Assembly (NCBI RefSeq): GCF_019443325.1
Contig: NZ_CP080383.1
Coordinates: 4,000,971 to 4,064,970 of the forward strand
Length of the DNA: 64,000 nt
Source: Cryobacterium sp. PAMC25264
GTDB lineage: Bacteria; Actinomycetota; Actinomycetes; Actinomycetales; Microbacteriaceae
Direction: 5' to 3'
Shown: positions 58,416 through 64,000 of the stretch, in pieces
Position numbering within the stretch: position 1 is the first letter of the stretch
Layout of the letters: each line of letters starts with the position of its first letter
Notes under the pieces: model-generated
Seen by the model: the letters and a program-made list of their open reading frames with translations, nothing else
What the model was told of the DNA's origin: nothing
Database searches by the model: none
Made by a program: the position numbers and the translations under genes

Positions 58416-59402
58416 CTAGTACGACTCGCGCCCGGCCTCGTCCGACGCGGCGAGCCGGTAGCCCACCCCGCGCACGGTCTCCAGCCAGCGCGGCGCGGTG
58501 AGGCTGTCACCGAGCTTGCGGCGCAGGTTGCTCAGGTGCGCCTCGACGGCCCGCTTGTCGGCCTCGTTGACGTAGTACGAGGTGACGTAGCTCTCGCCGC
58601 GTAGCAGTAGCGCCAGGTCGGCCTTGCTGCGCACCCGGCGCTTGGACTCGAGCAGCGCGGCGAGCAGGTCGAACTCGGTGCGGGTGAGGTCCAGCTCGGT
58701 CGAGCCGAGCATCGCCAGGCGCATGTCGTTGCTCAAGCGCAGACCGTTGTGCTCGATCCAGTCGTCGGCACGCTCGTCGGACACGGCGCTGTCGCTCGGC
58801 GTGGTGATCGTGGGTGCCGCGGCCGGCACCTGCTCCACCGATACCGGCACCGGGGCCAGCGTCGGGATGGTCTGGGCCGGGGGAGTGGCCGCCGGTGCCG
58901 GCGGCACGTAGGCAGGCGTGTAGGGCATCTCGGTTGGCGCGGCCTGCTGGGCGGCGACCGGAGCGACGGGCGCGGCCGGGGCATCCGTCGGGTCGCCAGC
59001 TGTGGCCGGTGCGGCGGCCAGCCGGGGGCGGCGCAGCATGGCGTCGATGCGGGCGCGTAGCTCGCGGGGACGGAATGGCTTGGTGAGGTAATCGTCGGCG
59101 CCGGCCTCGAGGCCCTGCAGCGTGTCGATCTCTTCGTCGCGCGCGGTGAGCATCACCAGATAGGTCGAGCTGAACGCCCGGATGCGCTTGGCGGTTTCGA
59201 ATCCGTCCATGCCGGGCATGCTCACATCGAGCGTCGTGACAATGGGGTCGTAGGCGCGAACGGCACGCACGCCGTCGAGGCCGTTGCTCGTTGCGATGGC
59301 GTCGAATCCGGCCTGGGTGAGGACCGCTTCGAGCAGATGGCGGATATCCGCGTCATCCTCGATGATCACCGCTACCCTGCGTGTTTCTCCAGACGATGAC
59401 AT
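58416..59402 (-). CDS. OmpR-type response regulator with long Pro/Ala linker
   Basis: A 328-residue regulator. The receiver domain (10-125) has the acidic pair IIEDDAD, phosphoacceptor Asp in VTTLDVSMPGMDGF, the Thr of MLTARD and the Lys of YLTKPF. A winged helix (about 220-318) ends in AVEAHLSNLRRKLGD and RWLETVRGVGYRL. They are separated by about 90 residues rich in Ala, Pro, Val and Thr, while OmpR relatives have a short linker. It is convergent with the GT2-Hpt genes. The kinase at 52862 and the Hpt-like protein are candidate partners. Confidence 0.92.
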   Translation of the reverse strand: MSSSGETRRVAVIIEDDADIRHLLEAVLTQAGFDAIATSNGLDGVRAVRAYDPIVTTLDVSMPGMDGFETAKRIRAFSSTYLVMLTARDEEIDTLQGLEAGADDYLTKPFRPRELRARIDAMLRRPRLAAAPATAGDPTDAPAAPVAPVAAQQAAPTEMPYTPAYVPPAPAATPPAQTIPTLAPVPVSVEQVPAAAPTITTPSDSAVSDERADDWIEHNGLRLSNDMRLAMLGSTELDLTRTEFDLLAALLESKRRVRSKADLALLLRGESYVTSYYVNEADKRAVEAHLSNLRRKLGDSLTAPRWLETVRGVGYRLAASDEAGRESY

Positions 59403-59451
59403 ACCTGAGGATCTTACTCGCCCTGAGCGCCCCTCAGCACCTAACTGGGGG

Positions 59452-60447
59452 TCACCAGCCTGCGGCGTTGGCCAGCTCCAGGGCCCGCTCCGGCCACCAC
59501 TCGCCGGCGGCTGGGCCGTTGTTGCAGGTGCCGTCGCTCTCCCCGGGTTCCTTCACCCAGAGGTTGGCGTCGCGCAGGCCGTCGTCCGACGTGGCTTCGG
59601 GGGTCGCGCCGAGCGCCCGGCCGGTGGGGTTGCACCACTCGCCGTTGCTGCCCACACCGTTGCGGGACGTGTCGACAATGAAGTGGGCGCCGTTGGTGAG
59701 CGCCGAAACGGCCTCGCCGAAGGCCTGCTCGGCGGCGGAGTCGTTGTAGTTCGACACGTTGGTGGCGAAGCCGCGCACGTTCTGCACGCCGGCCTGGTTG
59801 AGCAGATTGGCCGCGGTGGCCGCGTCGAGCCAGTCGGAGTGACCCGCGTCGAGGTATACCGTGGCGAGGGTGCCCTGCAGGGCGGCAACGCCCTGCTGGA
59901 TCTGCGCCACCCGCTGGGGCACGTTGCCGCACTGCTGGGCGAGGGCGAGCGCATCCGGTTCGAGGATGACGACGGCCGCACGGGTGTCGAGGGCCGTGGC
60001 GATCGACTCGACCCAGATCGGGTAGTCGCTCTCGGACAGCCCACCAGTTGAGAAGTTGCCGCAGTCGCGGTCGGGGATGCCGTAGATCACGAACACGGGC
60101 AGCTGACCGGCGGCCGCGGCGGCATCCGCGATCGCGGCGACGTCGGCACGCACGGTGTCCATGGGGTACTTCTCCGGCAACAGCCAGGTCGCGGCCGGCT
60201 GATCGGCCAGGCGGGTCAGAGTGGCGGCATCTGCGGACCCCGGGTCGGCCTCGGCGGCCGCGGCGGCGGCCTTCCGGGCTGTCGAATCCGGGTTGGTATA
60301 GAAGGTCGCGCCGGCCAGAGGATTGCTGCGCGCCGCCTCGACGGCGGTGATCGCGAAGCTGCCGATGAACAGGCCCAACGCGACGATCGGAGCGGCGAGG
60401 GCGATGATGCCCAAGGAGAGGCCGAGACGGCTTCCGGTGGATTCCAT
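59452..60447 (-). CDS. Membrane-anchored endoglucanase-like glycosidase, GH6
   Basis: A 331-residue protein with an uncleaved-looking N-terminal membrane helix (LSLGIIALAAPIVALGLFIGSFAI) and an extracytoplasmic GH6 domain. GH6 signatures are visible: YGIPDRDCGNFSTGG with the catalytic Asp region, ILEPDALALAQQC, VYLDAGHSDWL, GFATNVSNYN and VDTSRNG. WCNPTGRALG and LWVKEPGESDGTC complete the active site. GH6 enzymes cut beta-1,4-glucan by inversion. In streptomycetes a GH6 (CslZ) accompanies a cellulose-like GT2, so a role in processing the polymer of the nearby GT2 is attractive. It lies 49 bp downstream of nothing but the regulator's upstream region. Confidence 0.9.
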   Translation of the reverse strand: MESTGSRLGLSLGIIALAAPIVALGLFIGSFAITAVEAARSNPLAGATFYTNPDSTARKAAAAAAEADPGSADAATLTRLADQPAATWLLPEKYPMDTVRADVAAIADAAAAAGQLPVFVIYGIPDRDCGNFSTGGLSESDYPIWVESIATALDTRAAVVILEPDALALAQQCGNVPQRVAQIQQGVAALQGTLATVYLDAGHSDWLDAATAANLLNQAGVQNVRGFATNVSNYNDSAAEQAFGEAVSALTNGAHFIVDTSRNGVGSNGEWCNPTGRALGATPEATSDDGLRDANLWVKEPGESDGTCNNGPAAGEWWPERALELANAAGW

Positions 60448-60561
60448 TTGGCAACCCTATACGCCGACATGAGCCCCGGCGTACGCATGGACCGGCCGGG
60501 GGAGCCCGAGCCTGCCGCGCGCTCCGGCTGACCCGCCCAACCAGCGGGTTAGAGTTAGAGC

Positions 60562-62037
60562 GTGAATTCAGAAAAGGTCGATGTCGCCCTGATTGGCGGG
60601 GGCATCATGAGTGCCACCCTGGCCACCCTGCTCGCCGAGCTACAGCCCGACTGGAACATCCAGGTCTATGAGCGCCTTGGCGAGCTTGCCCAGGAGAGCT
60701 CCAACCCCTGGAACAACGCCGGCACCGGGCACGCCGCGCTCTGCGAGCTCAACTACATGCCGCAGGCCGCCGACGGCACTGTCACCGCCGAGAAGGCCGT
60801 GGCGATCAACGAGCAGTTCCAGATCAGCCGCCAGCTCTGGTCGCACCTTGTGGAGACGGGCGTGCTGCCCGAGCCCGAGAAGTTCATCAACTCCACCCCG
60901 CACATGACCTTCGTGCACGGCTCCTCCAGCGTGGACTACCTGCGGAAGCGTCGCGACGCGCTCGCCGACCAGCCCCTTTTCGCCGGCCTGGAGTACAGCG
61001 AGGACCCCGCCGTCATCGGCCAGTGGACGCCGCTGCTCACCAAGAAGCGTGACGCCGCCCAGAAGATCGCCGCGACCCGCATCGACTCCGGCACCGACGT
61101 GGACTTCGGCGCGGTCACCCGGTACCTCTTCGACTCGCTCAAGAAGCGCGGTGTGAAGGTGCACCTCAACCAGCAGGTCACCACCCTCAAGCAGCAGGAT
61201 GACGGTTCCTGGAAGCTCAACCTGCTCAGCCTCGTGGGCCGGTACACCAACACGGTCGACGCCAAGTTCGTCTTCGTCGGCGCCGGCGGGGGAGCGCTCG
61301 CGCTGCTGCAGAAGAGCGGCATCCCCGAGATCAAGGGCTTCGGCGGATTCCCCATCAGCGGCCAGTTCCTGCGCACCAGCAACCCTGCCATCGTGGCGCA
61401 ACACCAGGCCAAGGTGTACGGCAAGGCCGCCGTGGGCGCCCCGCCGATGTCGGTGCCGCACCTCGACACCCGGGTAGTGGATGGCGAGACCTCCTTGCTC
61501 TTCGGCCCGTTCGCCGGGTTCAGCCCCAAGTTCCTCAAGCGCAGCACCTGGTTCGACCTCCCCTTCTCCGTGCGACCGCACAACCTCGTGCCCATGCTGG
61601 CCGTGGCCAAGAACAACTTCGGCCTGATGAAGTACCTGATCGGTGAGGTTTTCGCCTCGCGTAAGGCCAAGCTCGAGGCGCTGCGGGAGTTCATGCCCAC
61701 GGCCCAGGCCAAGGACTGGGAACTCATCACCGCCGGGCAGCGCGTGCAGGTGATGAAGAAGGACGCCAAGCTCGGCGGCGTGTTGCAGTTCGGCACCGAG
61801 GTCATCACCTCCGCCGACGGCAGCATCGCGGGCCTGCTCGGGGCGTCGCCCGGCGCATCCACGGCCGCGCCCATCATGGTGGACCTGCTCAAGCGCTGCT
61901 TCCCCAGCGACTACTCCCGTTGGGAGCCGCAGCTGCGCGAGATGATCCCGAGCCTGGGCACCAAGCTCTCCGACGACCCCGCCGCCGCGGCAGCCTCGCT
62001 GGCCGCCACCGCCAAGACCCTGCATCTCACCGCGTAG
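60562..62037 (+). CDS. mqo: Malate:quinone oxidoreductase
   Basis: A 491-residue peripheral-membrane flavoenzyme oxidising malate to oxaloacetate and passing electrons to quinone. The N-terminal FAD loop is VDVALIGGGIMSATLATLLAELQPDW, followed by ESSNPWNNAGTGHAALCELNYMP. Further signatures are FVGAGGGALALLQKSGIPE, GFGGFPISGQFLR and LLGASPGASTAAPIMVDLL near the C-terminus. Length is normal. Start GTG 60562. It is divergent from the GH6 gene and stands alone. Confidence 0.97.
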   Translation: MNSEKVDVALIGGGIMSATLATLLAELQPDWNIQVYERLGELAQESSNPWNNAGTGHAALCELNYMPQAADGTVTAEKAVAINEQFQISRQLWSHLVETGVLPEPEKFINSTPHMTFVHGSSSVDYLRKRRDALADQPLFAGLEYSEDPAVIGQWTPLLTKKRDAAQKIAATRIDSGTDVDFGAVTRYLFDSLKKRGVKVHLNQQVTTLKQQDDGSWKLNLLSLVGRYTNTVDAKFVFVGAGGGALALLQKSGIPEIKGFGGFPISGQFLRTSNPAIVAQHQAKVYGKAAVGAPPMSVPHLDTRVVDGETSLLFGPFAGFSPKFLKRSTWFDLPFSVRPHNLVPMLAVAKNNFGLMKYLIGEVFASRKAKLEALREFMPTAQAKDWELITAGQRVQVMKKDAKLGGVLQFGTEVITSADGSIAGLLGASPGASTAAPIMVDLLKRCFPSDYSRWEPQLREMIPSLGTKLSDDPAAAAASLAATAKTLHLTA

Positions 62038-62065
62038 CCCGCGCCGGTCGGCGCGACCCAGCCGT

Positions 62066-62282
62066 TGGTCGAGCTCGTCGAGACCTGGCGACCCGATCTC
62101 GACAGGCTCGATCAGCGTGTGGTCGAGTCCGCCACACCGGCGAGCGTCCGCGACCGATGCGTTGGTCGAGCTTGTCGAGGCCTCGCGACCCGATTTCGAC
62201 AGGCTCGATCTGCGTGTGGCCGCGACCGCCACCCGGGCGAGCTTGTCGAGGCCTCGCGACCCGATTTCGACGCGCTCGATCT
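62066..62282. repeat. Family B repeat cluster, decayed copies
   Basis: The 328-bp gap after mqo holds pairs of facing cores: 62066-62085 with 62095-62114, 62163-62182 with 62192-62211, and about 62235-62252 with 62262-62281. Several have GATTTCGACAGGCTCGATC instead of GGTCTCGACAAGCTCGACC. No gene is seen. Confidence 0.8.
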
Positions 62283-62365
62283 GCGAGTGGCCGGAATACT
62301 TCGCCCAGCTCGACGCTTGGGTCCATGGTGACCACTAGAAACGACACCCGGGCCCTGTTCAACGG

Positions 62366-63799
62366 ATGAGTGTAGATAGACGAGACGTCGGCTTCCGGTC
62401 CGAACGCGGGCCCATCCTCATCGCCCTGATGCTGACGACCGGGCTCGTCGCCATCGAATCGACCATCCTCGCCACCGCGGTGCCCTCCATCGTCAAAGAC
62501 ATCGGCGGCTTCTCGCAGTTCCCGTGGCTGTTCTCCATCTACCTGCTCAGCCAAGCCGTGTCGGTGCCGGTCTACGCGAAGCTCTCCGACGTCATCGGTC
62601 GGAAGCCCATCCTGCTCTTCGGCATCGGCATCTTCCTGCTCGGCTCGATCCTCTGCGGATTCGCCTGGAGCATGCCCGCCCTGATCGCGTTCCGGGCCGT
62701 CCAGGGCCTGGGCGCCGGCGCGATCCTGCCGATGTCGGTCACCATCGCCGGCGACATTTACACCGTGGCCGAGCGCGCCAAGACCCAGGGCTACCTCGCC
62801 AGTGTGTGGGCCATCTCCTCCGTCGTCGGGCCCACCCTCGGCGGGGTATTCGCCGAGTTCTCGTCGTGGCGCTGGATCTTCTTCATCAACATTCCCCTGT
62901 GCCTTCTGGCCGCCGGGATGCTCATGCGCACCTTCCACGAGACCGTCCAGCACCGCAAGCACAAGGTGGACTACCTCGGCGCCACCCTGCTGATGCTCGC
63001 ACTGAGCGCCCTGCTCCTGGCGGTGCTCGAGGGCGGGCAGGCGTGGGCGTGGGGCTCGTTGCAGAGCATCGGCATTTTCGCCGCCGGCGCGCTGCTGCTG
63101 ATCGCCTTCGTGTTCGCCGAACGCCGGGCGGCCGAACCGGTGCTGCCCATGTGGGTGTTCTCGCGGCGGGTGGTGCTGACCAGTTCGCTGATCGGGCTGG
63201 GTGTCGGCGCCATCATGCTGGGGCTCACCTCGTTCGTGCCGACCTACCTGGAGGGCTCGCTCGGCGTCACTCCCATCCTCGGCGGCCTGGCCGTCGCGGC
63301 CCTGACCATCGGCTGGCCGATCTCGGCCTCCCAGTCCGGGCGGCTCTACCTCCGGATCGGCTTCCGCCCCACGGTGCTGATCGGCCTGGCCATCACCGTG
63401 CTCGGCACGGTGACCCTGGCCCTCACGGCCGCCACCCCTGCCGTCGCCACCGTGGCCATCTCCTGCTTCGTGATCGGCCTCGGGTTGGGACTCGTGGCCA
63501 CCCCGTCGATGATCGCCGCCCAGTCCAGCGTCGAGTGGGACGAACGCGGCGTCGTCACCGGAACGAACATGTTCTCCCGCTCGATCGGCAGCGCCGTCGG
63601 CGTGGCGATCTTCGGCGCCCTTGCCAACGCGATCTACGCCCTGCCCGGCAACACCGACCACGGCCCCGCGGCCATCACGGCCGCGTCATCCGCTGTGTTC
63701 GTGGCCCTCGCGATCACGGCGGTAGCCACCGTGGCGGCGGCTTTCTACATGCCCCGCACCAAGCCGCTCGGCTTCGACCCCGAGCCGGCCACCCCCTAG
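62366..63799 (+). CDS. MFS multidrug transporter, DHA2/EmrB type
   Basis: A 477-residue membrane protein with fourteen hydrophobic helices. The first contains LTTGLVAIESTILATAVPSIVKDIGG, typical of DHA2. Motif A is present as AKLSDVIGRKP, and motif C-like ISSVVGPTLGGVFAEFSSWRW follows. It probably exports hydrophobic drugs by proton antiport. No regulator is next to it. Start ATG 62366. Confidence 0.9.
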   Translation: MSVDRRDVGFRSERGPILIALMLTTGLVAIESTILATAVPSIVKDIGGFSQFPWLFSIYLLSQAVSVPVYAKLSDVIGRKPILLFGIGIFLLGSILCGFAWSMPALIAFRAVQGLGAGAILPMSVTIAGDIYTVAERAKTQGYLASVWAISSVVGPTLGGVFAEFSSWRWIFFINIPLCLLAAGMLMRTFHETVQHRKHKVDYLGATLLMLALSALLLAVLEGGQAWAWGSLQSIGIFAAGALLLIAFVFAERRAAEPVLPMWVFSRRVVLTSSLIGLGVGAIMLGLTSFVPTYLEGSLGVTPILGGLAVAALTIGWPISASQSGRLYLRIGFRPTVLIGLAITVLGTVTLALTAATPAVATVAISCFVIGLGLGLVATPSMIAAQSSVEWDERGVVTGTNMFSRSIGSAVGVAIFGALANAIYALPGNTDHGPAAITAASSAVFVALAITAVATVAAAFYMPRTKPLGFDPEPATP

Positions 63800-63841
63800 C
63801 CGCGAGCCCGACGGGGCGAGCTGGCCCAGCGCAAACACTGT

Positions 63842-63921
63842 GCATAACTCCTGCAGCTTTCTTGAAATGGCCCGAAACTGGCCGTGTGAGCTGGTTTTCG
63901 CGACGATTGCAGGAGTTATGC
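63842..63921. repeat. Family C palindrome
   Basis: Arms GCATAACTCCTGCA (63842-63855) and TGCAGGAGTTATGC (63908-63921) are perfectly complementary. The inner part folds through TGGCCCGAAACTGGCC-like sequence. It follows the MFS stop and may end its transcript. Confidence 0.85.
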
Positions 63922-63980
63922 CATGACCGCGCCCCTTACGGCGTGGGCGGATGAACGGTCCGCCTGCGCTTGCATCCGAA

Positions 63981-63996
63981 TCGAACGTGTGTTCGA
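63981..63996. promoter_or_regulatory. SOS box (LexA site) for a gene beyond the window
   Basis: TCGAACGTGTGTTCGA has the form TCGAAC-N4-GTTCGA, the LexA operator of actinobacteria and Bacillus. It is perfectly symmetric in its arms. The controlled gene should begin just outside the window. Confidence 0.82.
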
Positions 63997-64000
63997 CTAG

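Noticed and set aside
63923..64000. 25-codon open frame at the window end, ending in the SOS box
   Set aside because: It has no ribosome binding site and its last codons are the LexA palindrome, so it is better explained as an upstream region.

Overview
The window is high-GC actinobacterial chromosome and looks like a member of the Microbacteriaceae (Cryobacterium/Leifsonia-like). This rests on heavy GTG start usage, tightly overlapping stop/start codons, actinobacterial versions of core genes (single-polypeptide dnaX, lysC with an internal beta-subunit start, asd, mqo, a small SRP RNA) and abundant short intergenic palindromes. The genus is inference.

Layout. 1-7060: end of a ROK-family gene, a Bcr/CflA-type MFS pump, an RsbQ-like alpha/beta hydrolase overlapping a PAS-GAF-GGDEF diguanylate cyclase, a PAP2 phosphatase, a saccharopine-dehydrogenase-like protein, then a repeat cluster. 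7100-14900: small membrane proteins, a FAD amine oxidase, a GNAT protein, a two-gene Ktr potassium transporter with a coupled small SH3-like protein, and an MFS transporter. 15030-21460: tRNA-Ser(GGA) and SRP RNA, then an xfp-pta-ackA operon forming a phosphoketolase shunt (xylulose-5-P/fructose-6-P to acetyl-P to acetate plus ATP and/or acetyl-CoA). 21760-22870: YccF and a frameshifted CinA-like gene. 22980-38160: an arabinogalactan-use island. It holds a LacI regulator, a sugar ABC importer without its own ATPase, GH51, GH42 and GH35 enzymes, and a convergent secreted, surface-anchored GH30 galactanase carrying a frameshift. LacI-type palindromes lie at both ends. 38260-49090: dnaX-recR, an ArsR-type regulator, a serine hydrolase and lysC, with two almost identical IS3-family elements. 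49290-63800: asd, then a c-di-GMP/polysaccharide locus (GGDEF-EAL, histidine kinase, degenerate GGDEF, lipoprotein, GT2 glycosyltransferase, Hpt without its histidine, response regulator, membrane-anchored GH6), then mqo and an MFS pump. The last bases carry an SOS box.

Three families of dispersed intergenic repeats run through the window. Family A is a ~70-bp double palindrome centred on CCCGGTGCGCCGGG. Family B has the 20-bp core TGGTCGAGCTTGTCGAGACC. Family C is a palindrome with arms AACTCCTGCA/TGCAGGAGTT. The most striking finding is that both IS copies sit exactly in the apical loop of a family A palindrome, which suggests an element that targets repetitive palindromes. The other candidates for a little-described system are the RsbQ-like receptor coupled to a diguanylate cyclase and the c-di-GMP/GT2/GH6 locus with two decayed signalling proteins.
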